Assembly: GCA_025210345.1 (NCBI GenBank)
Contig: JAOARX010000008.1
Span: 62,001-126,000 of the forward strand
Length of the DNA stretch: 64,000 bases
Origin: Pelagimonas sp.
Lineage (GTDB): Bacteria; Pseudomonadota; Alphaproteobacteria; Rhodobacterales; Rhodobacteraceae
Direction of reading: 5' to 3'
Shown here: positions 15,844 through 26,525 of the stretch, piece after piece
How positions within the stretch are numbered: position 1 is the first letter of the stretch
Layout of the letters: the number at the start of each line of letters is the position of its first letter
The notes under the pieces: model-generated
Told to the model about the DNA's origin: nothing
The model's input: the letters and a program-made list of their open reading frames with translations, nothing else
Database searches by the model: none
Program-made: the position numbers and the translations under genes

Positions 15844-18351
15844 TTATCCGTTCACACGGATGGTTTCGTTTTTCGGGTCATAGGGGCTGTCGCAGGTGAC
15901 GACCGCATCCCACAGCTTGTCTTGCATTTTGACCTGCAACTTGGTGCCTTCGACGGCCAGTTCGGGTTTGACATAGCCCATCCCGATGGATTTCTCGAAG
16001 GCCACCGAATACCCGCCCGAGGTCAGACGGCCAACGCGCTCACCTTCGGGCGTATAGAGCACTTCGCGCCCCCAGGGATCCGCATCCGCCGGCCCGTCGA
16101 TCAACAGGGTGCAGCATTTCACGCGAATGCCTTTTTCGATCATGGCCTCTTTGCCGTGGAAGTCCTTTTCCAGATCGATAAAGCGCGGCAGATCGGCTTC
16201 GGCGGGGGTTGCGTCGCGGCCCAGTTCGGTGCCGAAGGCGCGGTAGGATTTCTCCTGGCGCAGCCAGTTTTGCGCACGTGCGCCAACCAGCTTCATCCCG
16301 TGCTTTTCACCGGCTTTTTCAAGCAGGTCGAACAGATAGTTCTGCATCTCGATCGGGTGGTGCAGCTCCCAGCCCAGTTCACCGGTATAGGCCACGCGGA
16401 TCGCGTTGACCGGGCACATGCCCAGTTCGATCTGGCGCGCAGACAGCCAGGGGAAACGCTTGTTCGACAGGGCGGTTTCGGGATCAGCGTCGTTGATGAC
16501 CTCTTTGAGAACATCGCGCGACTTGGGCCCGGCGATGGCAAAAACGCCCCACTGGGTGGTCACATCCTGGATCTCGATATAGCCGAACTCTTCCATTTTG
16601 TCTTCGGCAGCCTTGCGCAGGAAGTCCGCGTCATACTCGGTCCAAGCGCCCGCCGAAACGAGGTAATAGTTGTTCTCGCCATTGCGCACGATGGTGTATT
16701 CGGTGCGCGTGGTGCCCGCCGAGGTCAGCGCATAGGTCAGGTTGATGCGTCCAACCTTGGGCAGCTTGTTGCAGGTGAACCAATCCAGGAACTGGGTTGC
16801 ACCGGGGCCTTTGACGACGTGTTTGGTAAAGGCGGTGGCGTCGATCAGGCCCACACCTTCGCGGATGGCCTTGGCTTCGTCGACGGCGTGCTGCCACCAA
16901 CCGCCACGGCGGAACGAACGCGAATCGTGGTCGTAGTTGTCGGGCGCGTCAACCGGGCCGAAATAGTTCGGACGCTCCCAGCCATTGACCCAGCCGAATT
17001 GCGCGCCACGCGCTTTTTGACGGTCATAGGCAGGCGCGGTGCGCAAGGGGCGACAGGCGGCGCGCTCTTCATCCGGGTGGTGCAGGATGTAGACGTGCTC
17101 ATAGCATTCTTCGTTTTTACGCGCGGCAAACTCGGTTGTCATCCAGTTCGACGAATACCGCTTGGGGTCCAGCGACGCCATGTCGATCTCGGCTTCGCCA
17201 TCGACCATCATCTGCGCCAGGTAATACCCTGTGCCACCCGCTGCGGTGATGCCAAAGCTGAACCCTTCGGCCAGCCACATGTTGCGCAGACCCGGCGCCG
17301 GACCAACCAGGGGGTTGCCGTCGGGCGTATAGCAGATCGGGCCGTTGAAATCGTCCTTCAGACCCGATTCCGCGCAAGAGGGAACGCGCTCGGCCATCGC
17401 CATGTATTGATCCGCGATCCGGTCCAGATCGAGCGGGAACAGATCCGCACGGAAGCTGTCCGGCACACCATGTTCAAAGCGCGCAGGCGCCCCATGTTCG
17501 TAGATCCCAAGGATCCAGCCGCCACGCTCTTCGCGGGCATAGGATTCGTTGTCCGCGTCGCGAACCACCGGATGCTCGGGGTTGCCCGCCTCGCGCCATT
17601 TAACCAGCTCGGGGTCTTTGTCCATCACGATGAAGGTGTGTTCGACCGGGATGGCGGGCATCTTGATGCCCAGCATTTTGGCGGTGCGCTGCGCGTGGTT
17701 GCCAGAGGCGGTCACAACGTGCTCAGCGGTGATCACGACTTTTTCGTCGCTTTCCACCAGGTTACCACCCTTTTCTACCATCTTGGTGCAGGTCACTTCC
17801 CAGTGAGTGCCGTTCCAGTGAAAGTCATCCGCCTGCATCTTGCGCACGATTTCCACACCGCGTTGGCGCGCGCCCTTGGCCATCGCCTGAGTCACGTCAG
17901 CGGGGTTAATATAGCCATCCTCGGTGTGATAGATCGCCCCCTTCAGATCGCCGGTTTCGATCAGCGGCCAGCGTTCCTTGATCTGCTCGGGTGTGAGCCA
18001 TTCATAGGCCACGCCACAGGTCTCTGCCGTCGATGCATACAACATGTATTCATCCATGCGTTCCTGCGTCTGCGCCATGCGCAGGTTTCCAACAACGGCA
18101 AAGCCCGCGTTCAGCCCGGTTTCTTCTTCCAAAGTTTTGTAGAAGTCGACCGAATATTGGTGGATGTGCGTCGTGGCATAGGACATGTTGAACAGGGGCA
18201 GCAGGCCGGCTGCGTGCCACGTGGACCCTGATGTCAGCTCATCGCGCTCAATCAGCATCACGTCATCCCAGCCCGCTTTGGCCAGGTGATAGGCAATCGA
18301 GGTGCCAACAGCGCCGCCGCCGACAACCAGTGCTTTGACTTGCGTTTTCAT
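15844..18351 (-). CDS. FAD-dependent dimethylglycine/sarcosine-type dehydrogenase with GcvT domain
   Basis: 835 aa, starting at MKTQVKALVVGGG after GGAGAGAC. N-terminal FAD oxidoreductase: dinucleotide fold VVGGGAVGTSIAYHL, then GSTWHAAGLL, whose His matches the covalent-flavin His of dimethylglycine and sarcosine dehydrogenases. The C-terminal half is a folate-binding GcvT-like domain (VTTQWGVFAIAGPKSRDVL, AYTGELGWELH). The family oxidatively demethylates N-methylglycines and passes the one-carbon unit to tetrahydrofolate. The exact substrate cannot be told by eye. Single-gene unit. Confidence 0.9.
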   Translation of the reverse strand: MKTQVKALVVGGGAVGTSIAYHLAKAGWDDVMLIERDELTSGSTWHAAGLLPLFNMSYATTHIHQYSVDFYKTLEEETGLNAGFAVVGNLRMAQTQERMDEYMLYASTAETCGVAYEWLTPEQIKERWPLIETGDLKGAIYHTEDGYINPADVTQAMAKGARQRGVEIVRKMQADDFHWNGTHWEVTCTKMVEKGGNLVESDEKVVITAEHVVTASGNHAQRTAKMLGIKMPAIPVEHTFIVMDKDPELVKWREAGNPEHPVVRDADNESYAREERGGWILGIYEHGAPARFEHGVPDSFRADLFPLDLDRIADQYMAMAERVPSCAESGLKDDFNGPICYTPDGNPLVGPAPGLRNMWLAEGFSFGITAAGGTGYYLAQMMVDGEAEIDMASLDPKRYSSNWMTTEFAARKNEECYEHVYILHHPDEERAACRPLRTAPAYDRQKARGAQFGWVNGWERPNYFGPVDAPDNYDHDSRSFRRGGWWQHAVDEAKAIREGVGLIDATAFTKHVVKGPGATQFLDWFTCNKLPKVGRINLTYALTSAGTTRTEYTIVRNGENNYYLVSAGAWTEYDADFLRKAAEDKMEEFGYIEIQDVTTQWGVFAIAGPKSRDVLKEVINDADPETALSNKRFPWLSARQIELGMCPVNAIRVAYTGELGWELHHPIEMQNYLFDLLEKAGEKHGMKLVGARAQNWLRQEKSYRAFGTELGRDATPAEADLPRFIDLEKDFHGKEAMIEKGIRVKCCTLLIDGPADADPWGREVLYTPEGERVGRLTSGGYSVAFEKSIGMGYVKPELAVEGTKLQVKMQDKLWDAVVTCDSPYDPKNETIRVNG

Positions 18352-19738
<1,387 letters not shown>

Positions 19739-19827
19739 TCTTTGGCCATCTGGACGTGTGCCGATTTGTACGCGGCCGCGTCTTCGCGTAGACCATATTC
19801 AGCGACCGACCAACCACCGGAGGAGCC

Positions 19828-20763
19828 GTGGCGAGCGACCGCAGTTCAGGCGAGGATTTCGCAACACCGATCAAACGTTTGATTCTGGTGCTACTGTGCC
19901 TGTTTCTGATCGCCTTGTTCTTAATCTGGCGCATCGACAGCCCGCGGGTTGAGCGGTTTCGCGCACAGGTCGTGGACGCGGTTGTTCCGCGCATGGATTG
20001 GGCCATGGCCCCCGTCACCGGCAGCCTGAAGATCCTTCGGGATTACCAGTCTTATCAACAGCTTCACGCCCAAAACCACGAGCTGCGCCGCGAGTTGCGC
20101 AAAATGACCGCCTGGAAAGAGGCGGCGTTGCAGCTTGAACAGGAAAACGCCCGCTTGCGTGACCTGAATAACGTGCGCCTTGATCCCAAACTCACCTATA
20201 TCACGGCGGTGGTTTTGGCGGATTCCGGCTCTCCGTTCCGTCAGTCATTCGTGATCAATGTTGGCGGTCGGGATGGCATTGTTGATGGCTGGGCAACAAT
20301 GGATGGGATCGGGCTGGTGGGCCGCGTGTCCGGGGTGGATGCGAACACGGCCCGGGTCATTCTGCTGACCGACCCGACATCGCGCATCCCCGCGAAAATT
20401 CTCCCCTCGGGACAACAGGCCCTGGTGGTGGGCGACAACACCGCTGCCCCCCCGATTGATCTGTTGGAGAACCCGGATCTGGTGCGCCCTGGGGATCGGA
20501 TCGTGACCTCGGGTGACGGCGAGGTCTTTCCCCCCGGCCTGTTGATCGGCCAAATCGCAGAAGACCCGGGTGGGCGCCTGCGTGTGCAGCTGGCCGCAGA
20601 TTACGAACGGCTCGAATTCCTGCGCGTCTTGCGCGATATCGGCGCCCGGCGGGTGGAAACCCCCAGCGAGCTCATCTTGCCTGACCGGTTGCCCGATCGC
20701 GCCCCCCCGGCAGACGCCACGCCCACATCCGAGGATGCCACGGAGCCTGCCCAAGATGGCTGA
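19828..20763 (+). CDS. mreC: Rod-shape-determining protein MreC
   Basis: 311 aa with a GTG start behind GGAGGAGCC. It has one N-terminal membrane helix (LILVLLCLFLIALFLIW), a coiled coil (about residues 70-115, QSYQQLHAQNHELRRELRK), and a periplasmic beta domain. The C-terminus is Pro- and Asp-rich. It scaffolds MreB, MreD and PBP2. Its stop overlaps the mreD start by 8 bp. Confidence 0.95.
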   Translation: MASDRSSGEDFATPIKRLILVLLCLFLIALFLIWRIDSPRVERFRAQVVDAVVPRMDWAMAPVTGSLKILRDYQSYQQLHAQNHELRRELRKMTAWKEAALQLEQENARLRDLNNVRLDPKLTYITAVVLADSGSPFRQSFVINVGGRDGIVDGWATMDGIGLVGRVSGVDANTARVILLTDPTSRIPAKILPSGQQALVVGDNTAAPPIDLLENPDLVRPGDRIVTSGDGEVFPPGLLIGQIAEDPGGRLRVQLAADYERLEFLRVLRDIGARRVETPSELILPDRLPDRAPPADATPTSEDATEPAQDG

Positions 20764-21280
20764 AACAACACCCACACGTTTGTGGGTCATGCGGCTGACC
20801 TATCTGGCGCTGGCGCTGTTGATCATCCTTGCCCATCTTTTGCCGATCCGGCTGGGGCCTATGGATTGGGCTGGGCCTGACGTCTTGCTGGCGCTCAGTT
20901 TTGCCTGGGCGCTGCGGCGCCCCGATTTCATCCCCGCGCCTCTTGTTGCGCTTGCGCTTTTGCTGGCGGATCTATTGTTGATGCGCCCACCCGGTCTTTG
21001 GGCTGCGTTGGGTCTGTTGGCGGTTGAATGGCTAAAGGGTCAGGGCAAGCAACTTCGCGACAACACGTTTTTCACCGAATGGATCACGGTGGCGGCCGCC
21101 ACATTGGCGGTGGCGATCGGATACCGTTTGGTTCTTGGCATTTTGGTCGTCTCGCCCGGCGCATTTTTGCTGAGCGTGCAGCAATTCGGGCTAACCGTTC
21201 TGTGCTATCCCTTGGTCGCGGCCGCCAGTTATCTTATCTTTGGGGTGCGCCAGATCACCCCCGGCGAATATGACCATTAG
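20756..21280 (+). CDS. mreD: Rod-shape-determining membrane protein MreD
   Basis: 174 aa from the ATG of MAETTPTRLW, overlapping the mreC end by 8 bp; the longer frame from 20570 lies inside mreC and is not used. About five membrane helices. The segment RLGPMDWAGPDVLLALSFAW matches alphaproteobacterial MreD. It is a partner of MreC in the elongasome. Confidence 0.92.
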   Translation: MAETTPTRLWVMRLTYLALALLIILAHLLPIRLGPMDWAGPDVLLALSFAWALRRPDFIPAPLVALALLLADLLLMRPPGLWAALGLLAVEWLKGQGKQLRDNTFFTEWITVAAATLAVAIGYRLVLGILVVSPGAFLLSVQQFGLTVLCYPLVAAASYLIFGVRQITPGEYDH

Positions 21281-21291
21281 GGACGCCAACC

Positions 21292-23211
21292 ATGAAACGC
21301 ACAGCACGCGAAACAAAGGAAAGCGCCCGGCGGATCACCCGCCGTGGTTTGCTTTTGGGCATATCGCAACTGGCCTTTGCTGGACTTCTGGCCAGTCGCA
21401 TGCACTTTTTGCAGGTCAAAGAGGGGACCAAGCACAGCCTCTTGGCGGAAGAAAACCGCATCAAGTTCAAGCTGATTCCCCCCGCTCGCGGTCGCATCTT
21501 TGACCGCAATGGCACCGTGATCGCGGACAATGAGCCCACCTATCGTATCACGTTGATTCGCGAAGACGCCGGCGATGTCGAAGAGGTCATCGGGCGCCTG
21601 TCGCAATTGGTCGAACTGGACGAAGATGACCTGAACCGGGCGCTGACAGCGATGAAGCGCACGCCATCGTTCCTGCCTGTCACCGTCGCTGACCGTGTTG
21701 AATGGTCCGACATCAGTCGCGTTGCGGTCAACGCCCCCGCGCTTCCGGGCATTACCCCCGAAGTGGGGCTAAGCCGCATATACCCCAAATCCGATCTCTA
21801 TGCCCATGTGGTCGGCTATGTGGGTCTGGTGCGTCAAAAGGATCTGGAGGCCTATCAGGATCCGCCCGCCGTCCTTCGTGTTCCGCGCTTTCGCATCGGC
21901 CATCTGGGCGTCGAAGCCGAGCGCGAAGATCTGCTTCGTGGCAAAAGCGGGACCAAACAGGTCGAAGTCAACGCCATAGGCCGTGAAATGCGCGAACTGT
22001 CCCGCAAAGAGGGTCAGGCCGGAGCCGATCTTCAGCTGACCGTCGACAGTGAGCTTCAGGATTACGCCTTGGCGCGTTTGGGATCTGAATCCGCCAGCGC
22101 CGTGGTCATTGACCTTGAAGAGGGCGACGTTCTCGCCATTGCCTCAGCGCCCAGTTACGACCCCAACAAATTCGTACAGGGGATTTCAAACGCCGAATTC
22201 CAACCCCTGCTGACGAACGACCACCGGCCCCTGGCGTCGAAAACTGTTCAGGATGGCTATGCGCCCGCGTCGACGTTCAAGATGATCACCATGCTGGCCG
22301 GTTTGGAATCCAGGCTGATCACACCGGATGAAACCGTCAAATGCCTTGGCAAGGTCGAAATCGGTTCGCGCGAATTCCGGTGTTGGAACCGCTACGGGCA
22401 CGGCAATATGAACATGGAACAGGCGCTGCGCGAAAGCTGTGACGTCTACTATTACGATCTGGCATTGAAGGTCGGCATCGAACAGATCGCTGAAATGGCG
22501 CGCAAACTGGGTCTCGGCGTGGCGCCGGATGTGCCCATGTCCGCCGTCACCAGCGGCCTTGTCCCGGACAAAGCCTGGAAAAAGCGCAAACATAAGGCGG
22601 ATTGGGTCATCGGGGATTCCGTGAATGCCTCAATCGGTCAGGGCTTTTTGTTGGCATCTCCCTTGCAGCTTGGGGTGATGACGGCGCGTCTGGCGACCGG
22701 TCGTCTTGTGTCTCCCCGGTTGATCCGCAGCGTGGACGGGGTTGCCGCGCCAAGCGGGATCGGACCAGAATTGGACATAAATCCCAACCACTTGCGCCTT
22801 GTTCACAAGGCCATGTACTCGGTCGTCAACAACCGTCAGGGAACCGCCTATGGGTCACGCATCATCGACGAGACCAATCGCATGGCAGGAAAGACCGGCA
22901 CGGCCCAGGTCACATCAAAAGTTATCGACAATAAAACAGCCCCCTGGGAACAGCGTGATCATGCGCTGTTTGTGAACTTTGCCCCCTATGACGCGCCCAG
23001 GATCGCTGTGTCTGTCGTGGTCGAACACGGCGGCGGCGGGTCGTCCGCCGCCGCGCCCATCGCGCGCGACATCACGCTTCAGGCGCTTTACAAGGGCGAC
23101 CCCCCGCTAAGCGCCTATCCCACCAAGGATCGAAGCAAGATCAAAGCGCAACAAGACCGGTTGGCCCGCGAACGCGCCCAGCGCGCCGCAACACGCGATA
23201 CCCGGGCCTGA
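21292..23211 (+). CDS. mrdA: Penicillin-binding protein 2, elongasome transpeptidase
   Basis: 639 aa. One N-terminal membrane helix is followed by a pedestal/dimerisation region (PPARGRIFDRNGTVIADN) and a transpeptidase domain with active Ser in APASTFKM (about 326-329) and KTG box GKTGTAQ (about 533-539). SCDVYYYDLA occupies the SxN position, as in other PBP2 proteins. It cross-links side-wall peptidoglycan. It follows mreD after 11 bp and precedes rodA by 3 bp. Confidence 0.97.
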   Translation: MKRTARETKESARRITRRGLLLGISQLAFAGLLASRMHFLQVKEGTKHSLLAEENRIKFKLIPPARGRIFDRNGTVIADNEPTYRITLIREDAGDVEEVIGRLSQLVELDEDDLNRALTAMKRTPSFLPVTVADRVEWSDISRVAVNAPALPGITPEVGLSRIYPKSDLYAHVVGYVGLVRQKDLEAYQDPPAVLRVPRFRIGHLGVEAEREDLLRGKSGTKQVEVNAIGREMRELSRKEGQAGADLQLTVDSELQDYALARLGSESASAVVIDLEEGDVLAIASAPSYDPNKFVQGISNAEFQPLLTNDHRPLASKTVQDGYAPASTFKMITMLAGLESRLITPDETVKCLGKVEIGSREFRCWNRYGHGNMNMEQALRESCDVYYYDLALKVGIEQIAEMARKLGLGVAPDVPMSAVTSGLVPDKAWKKRKHKADWVIGDSVNASIGQGFLLASPLQLGVMTARLATGRLVSPRLIRSVDGVAAPSGIGPELDINPNHLRLVHKAMYSVVNNRQGTAYGSRIIDETNRMAGKTGTAQVTSKVIDNKTAPWEQRDHALFVNFAPYDAPRIAVSVVVEHGGGGSSAAAPIARDITLQALYKGDPPLSAYPTKDRSKIKAQQDRLARERAQRAATRDTRA

Positions 23212-23214
23212 CAC

Positions 23215-24354
23215 ATGACCTATCTTGAGCATAATATCAAAACGGTCCCAACCGGTTGGCGCAAGATCCTGCATCTGAACTGGGCCTTGATCCTTTTGCT
23301 CAGCGCCGTGGCCAGTGTCGGCTTTTTGATGCTGTATTCCGTCGCGGGCGGGTCGTTTTCCCCATGGGCCGAGCCCCAGATGAAACGATTTGCGCTTGGA
23401 ATGGTGGCCATGCTTTTGGTCGCCATGGTGCCCATTTGGTTTTGGCGCAATATGGCCATGGTTGCCTATCTTGCGTCCATCGTCCTGCTGCTGATCGTTG
23501 AGTTCATGGGCACAGAGGCCGGTGGGTCGCAGCGTTGGATTGATCTGGGCTTTATGCGATTGCAACCGTCCGAGATGGCCAAGATCGCGGTGATCATGCT
23601 GTTGGCCGCCTATTACGATTGGCTGCCGCTGAACAAGACGTCGCGCCCACTATGGGTGGTCATTCCAATTCTCATCATCCTTCTGCCCGCAGCCCTGGTG
23701 TTCCAACAACCGGACCTGGGGACCGCGCTGCTGATCATGTTCGGGGGGGCAATCCTGATCTTCCTGGCCGGTGTGCATTGGCTGTATTTCGGCGGCGTCG
23801 CCCTGCTTTCGGTTGCGCTTTTGATTGGGATCTTCGAAAGCCGCAATACCGACTGGCAACTTCTGAGCGACTATCACTACGGTCGCATTGACACATTTCT
23901 GGACAGTTCAGAAGACCCCTTGGGGGATGACTATCACATCACGCAGGCCAAAATCGCCATGGGATCGGGCGGCTGGGCTGGCAAGGGGTATATGCAGGGC
24001 ACGCAGTCGCGTTTGAACTTTCTGCCTGAAAAACACACCGACTTTATCTTTAACACCCTTGCCGAAGAGTTCGGATTTGTCGGCGGGTTTTCCCTGTTGG
24101 TGCTTTACCTGCTGATCTTGGTATTTTGTTATGTCTCTGCGCTGCAAAACAAAGATCGGTTCTCTTCTCTTTTGATCCTTGGGATAGGGGTGACTTTTTT
24201 CCTGTATTTTGCGGTGAATATGGCCATGGTGATGGGGCTGGCTCCGGTGGTTGGGGTTCCCTTGCCCCTGGTCAGCTACGGGGGGTCCGCGATGTTGGTG
24301 TTGCTGCTGGCTTTTGGCCTCGTGCAAAGCGCCCATGTCCATCGACCCCGATGA
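23215..24354 (+). CDS. rodA: SEDS-family peptidoglycan polymerase RodA
   Basis: 379 aa with about ten membrane helices. SEDS landmarks are LYSVAGGSFSPW near the N-terminus, GGSQRWIDLGFMRLQPSEMAK (shown in part), FQQPDLGTALLI with the catalytic Asp of the QPDLGTA box, and PLPLVSYGGSAM at the C-terminus. It is a glycosyltransferase working with PBP2 in elongation and the last gene of the rod-shape cluster. Confidence 0.97.
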   Translation: MTYLEHNIKTVPTGWRKILHLNWALILLLSAVASVGFLMLYSVAGGSFSPWAEPQMKRFALGMVAMLLVAMVPIWFWRNMAMVAYLASIVLLLIVEFMGTEAGGSQRWIDLGFMRLQPSEMAKIAVIMLLAAYYDWLPLNKTSRPLWVVIPILIILLPAALVFQQPDLGTALLIMFGGAILIFLAGVHWLYFGGVALLSVALLIGIFESRNTDWQLLSDYHYGRIDTFLDSSEDPLGDDYHITQAKIAMGSGGWAGKGYMQGTQSRLNFLPEKHTDFIFNTLAEEFGFVGGFSLLVLYLLILVFCYVSALQNKDRFSSLLILGIGVTFFLYFAVNMAMVMGLAPVVGVPLPLVSYGGSAMLVLLLAFGLVQSAHVHRPR

Positions 24355-24382
24355 TCAATATCAGCATTCGAAAGACCCAAGC

Positions 24383-25315
24383 ATGCCGAACATTCTTTTT
24401 GCCGCCCCCCAAGCGCGCTGGCAGGAATACGAAGCCCCATTGAAAAGCGCCCTTATGGCTACCGGGCTTGCATATGAACTTGCGACGGACATGCCCGCCG
24501 AGACGGTTGATTACATCATCTATGCGCCCAACTCCGACATACAGGATTTCACCCCCTACACCCGCCTCAAGGCGGTGTTGAACCTATGGGCCGGGGTCGA
24601 GCAAGTGGTTGAAAACACGACACTCACCGTACCCCTGACCCGGATGGTCGATACCGAAGGGCTGACTCAGGGGATGGTGGAATGGGTGACCGGACATGTG
24701 TTGCGCCATCATCTGGGGATGGATGCGCATATCGTGAATCCCGATCATAAATGGGACGCGGTTGCGCCGCCACTGGCGCCCGAACGCCGGGTCTGCATTC
24801 TGGGGCTTGGGGTGCTGGGTACGGCTTGCGCGCGAGCGCTGATTGCGCTTGGGTTCGATGTTAGCGGCTGGGCCCGGTCGGAAAAGCACATCCAGGGCAT
24901 GACCTGCCATCATGGGCCTGATGGCTTGGATGCCGCGCTGAACGATGCGGAAATCGTCGTCCTCTTGCTGCCCTCCACCGCAGAAACCGAGAATTGTTTG
25001 AATGCGCGCACGCTTGATTTGCTGGCCGACGGTGCGTGCGTCATCAATCCGGGCCGCGGTCCCTTGATTGAGGATCAGGCCCTGTTGGATGCGCTGGATC
25101 GCGGCCAAATTCACCATGCCACGCTGGATGTGTTTCGCGTTGAACCCCTGCCCCGCGACCATCCGTTCTGGTCGCATCCCAAAGTGACCGTGACCCCCCA
25201 TATCGCCTCGGAAACCCGCCCGGTGACCGCCGCGCGCGAAATTGCACAAAATATTCAGCGCTACGAGCGCGGAGACCCCCTGCAACACCTTGTCGATCGT
25301 ACCGCCGGATACTAA
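24383..25315 (+). CDS. D-2-hydroxyacid dehydrogenase, glyoxylate/hydroxypyruvate reductase A type
   Basis: 310 aa, starting at MPNILFAAPQ, the usual family start. Longer in-frame starts overlap rodA. The NAD(P)-binding loop VCILGLGVLGTACARALIALG is shown here in part as GLGVLGTACARAL. Catalytic Arg lies in INPGRGP, Glu in FRVEPLP, and His in VTPHIASETRP. It would reduce glyoxylate or hydroxypyruvate with NAD(P)H in the cytosol. It lies between rodA and rpe; the link to glyoxylate pathways elsewhere in the window is suggestive only. Confidence 0.88.
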   Translation: MPNILFAAPQARWQEYEAPLKSALMATGLAYELATDMPAETVDYIIYAPNSDIQDFTPYTRLKAVLNLWAGVEQVVENTTLTVPLTRMVDTEGLTQGMVEWVTGHVLRHHLGMDAHIVNPDHKWDAVAPPLAPERRVCILGLGVLGTACARALIALGFDVSGWARSEKHIQGMTCHHGPDGLDAALNDAEIVVLLLPSTAETENCLNARTLDLLADGACVINPGRGPLIEDQALLDALDRGQIHHATLDVFRVEPLPRDHPFWSHPKVTVTPHIASETRPVTAAREIAQNIQRYERGDPLQHLVDRTAGY

Positions 25316-25354
25316 ACGGCCCCAAACGCAACCGGCCCGAAAAGGAGCCCGCAC

Positions 25355-26032
25355 ATGAGCTTTGACCGTTCCATCAAGATTGCACCGTCGATCCTTTCGG
25401 CTGACTTTGCCAACTTTGGCGCTGAAATTCAGGCGATCGAGGCCCAAGGCGCCGATTGGATTCACGTGGACGTTATGGATGGCCATTTTGTCCCCAATCT
25501 GACCTTTGGTCCGCCCGCGGTCAAAGCGTTTCGCCCACATGTGAAAACCGTGATGGACGTGCATCTGATGATCGCCCCCGTCGATCCCTACATTGAGGCC
25601 TATGCCGATGCGGGGGCGGATATCCTGACCGCGCATATCGAGGCCGGGCCACATATTCACCGCACGCTGCAAGCCATTCGTGGCGCCGGGATGAAGGCTG
25701 GTGTCGCACTGAACCCGGGCACCCCGGCGGAAGCCGTGGCGCATCTCTTGGATCTGACCGATCTGGTCTGCGTCATGACCGTGAACCCCGGTTTTGGCGG
25801 CCAGAAGTTCATCGATATGACGTCCAAAATCAGAACCCTGCGGGCCATGATCGGTGATCGGCCGGTCCATATCGAGATCGACGGCGGCGTCGATCCCTCG
25901 ACCGCACCCTTGGTGGTCGACGCGGGGGCGGATGTCCTGGTGGCGGGCTCAGCGGTATTCCGGGGTGGCTCGGTCGAAAATCCCGCAGTTTACGGTGACA
26001 ACATCAAGGCGATCCGCGCTTCGGTGGCCTAA
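25355..26032 (+). CDS. rpe: Ribulose-phosphate 3-epimerase
   Basis: 225 aa TIM-barrel. Diagnostic segments are [30 protein letters not shown] (metal-site His and Asp), [26 protein letters not shown] and [12 protein letters not shown]. It interconverts ribulose 5-phosphate and xylulose 5-phosphate. Ribosome site AAGGAGCCC. It ends the plus-strand block and is followed by a terminator that overlaps the end of the convergent thioesterase gene. Confidence 0.97.
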   Translation: MSFDRSIKIAPSILSADFANFGAEIQAIEAQGADWIHVDVMDGHFVPNLTFGPPAVKAFRPHVKTVMDVHLMIAPVDPYIEAYADAGADILTAHIEAGPHIHRTLQAIRGAGMKAGVALNPGTPAEAVAHLLDLTDLVCVMTVNPGFGGQKFIDMTSKIRTLRAMIGDRPVHIEIDGGVDPSTAPLVVDAGADVLVAGSAVFRGGSVENPAVYGDNIKAIRASVA

Positions 26033-26093
26033 GACGGGCTTTGACCCATCCCCTGCGGGGCAACCGCAGGGCGGGATGATGGCTGGAAAATCA

Positions 26094-26117
26094 GGCGGCG
26101 TTATGCGCCGCCTTTTC
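26094..26117 (+). terminator. Intrinsic terminator of rpe
   Basis: GGCGGCG, loop TTATG, CGCCGCC, then TTTTCTG. A weaker hairpin, CCCTGCGG/CCGCAGGG at 26051-26071, precedes it. The stem extends into the last codons of the convergent thioesterase gene. Confidence 0.85.
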
Positions 26118-26505
26118 TGTATTTGAACACACCGCTCGCCTTGGCGATCAATTCGCCCGTATCGTCTTTGACATGTCCGTCGGCGAAAAACGTCGCTTTG
26201 CCGCCCCCGGTTTTCCAGGCCTCGCCAATCAGGATTTTGCCAAGCGGGCGCGATATATACTGGACGTTCAGCGACAGCGTCAGGCACAGCTGGCGGCGGT
26301 CCACATCCCCCGTCCAACACCCCGCATAGCCCATCACGGTATCCAACAACGATGCATGCGCCCCGCCGTGCAGGCTCCCGTGGCGGTTCATCAGATGATC
26401 CCCAAGCGGCATTTCAAACCGGGCATACCCTTCGTGCCACTCAACCATGTCAAACCCTAAATGGGCCGAGTAGGCATAGGGCTCTTCGCGAAAACGCATA
26501 TCCAT
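26101..26505 (-). CDS. PaaI-type hotdog-fold thioesterase
   Basis: 134 aa. The hotdog helix region NRHGSLHGGAHASLLDTVMG carries the HGG motif and Asp typical of PaaI/YbgC-like acyl-CoA thioesterases. It would hydrolyse small or aromatic acyl-CoAs in the cytosol; the substrate is unknown. It follows the helicase gene on the minus strand after 20 bp and may share its transcript. Confidence 0.88.
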   Translation of the reverse strand: MDMRFREEPYAYSAHLGFDMVEWHEGYARFEMPLGDHLMNRHGSLHGGAHASLLDTVMGYAGCWTGDVDRRQLCLTLSLNVQYISRPLGKILIGEAWKTGGGKATFFADGHVKDDTGELIAKASGVFKYRKGGA

Positions 26506-26525
26506 CGGTCGAACTCCTGTGTATG

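Noticed and set aside
15721-18231. An 836-codon open frame opposite the FAD/GcvT dehydrogenase gene
   Set aside because: It mirrors the codon bias of the real gene on the other strand, shows no protein family, and has no ribosome site. The dehydrogenase motifs on the minus strand are unmistakable.
24335-24382. An earlier start for the hydroxyacid reductase overlapping rodA
   Set aside because: The added residues are unlike the family N-terminus; MPNILFAAPQ is the normal start.
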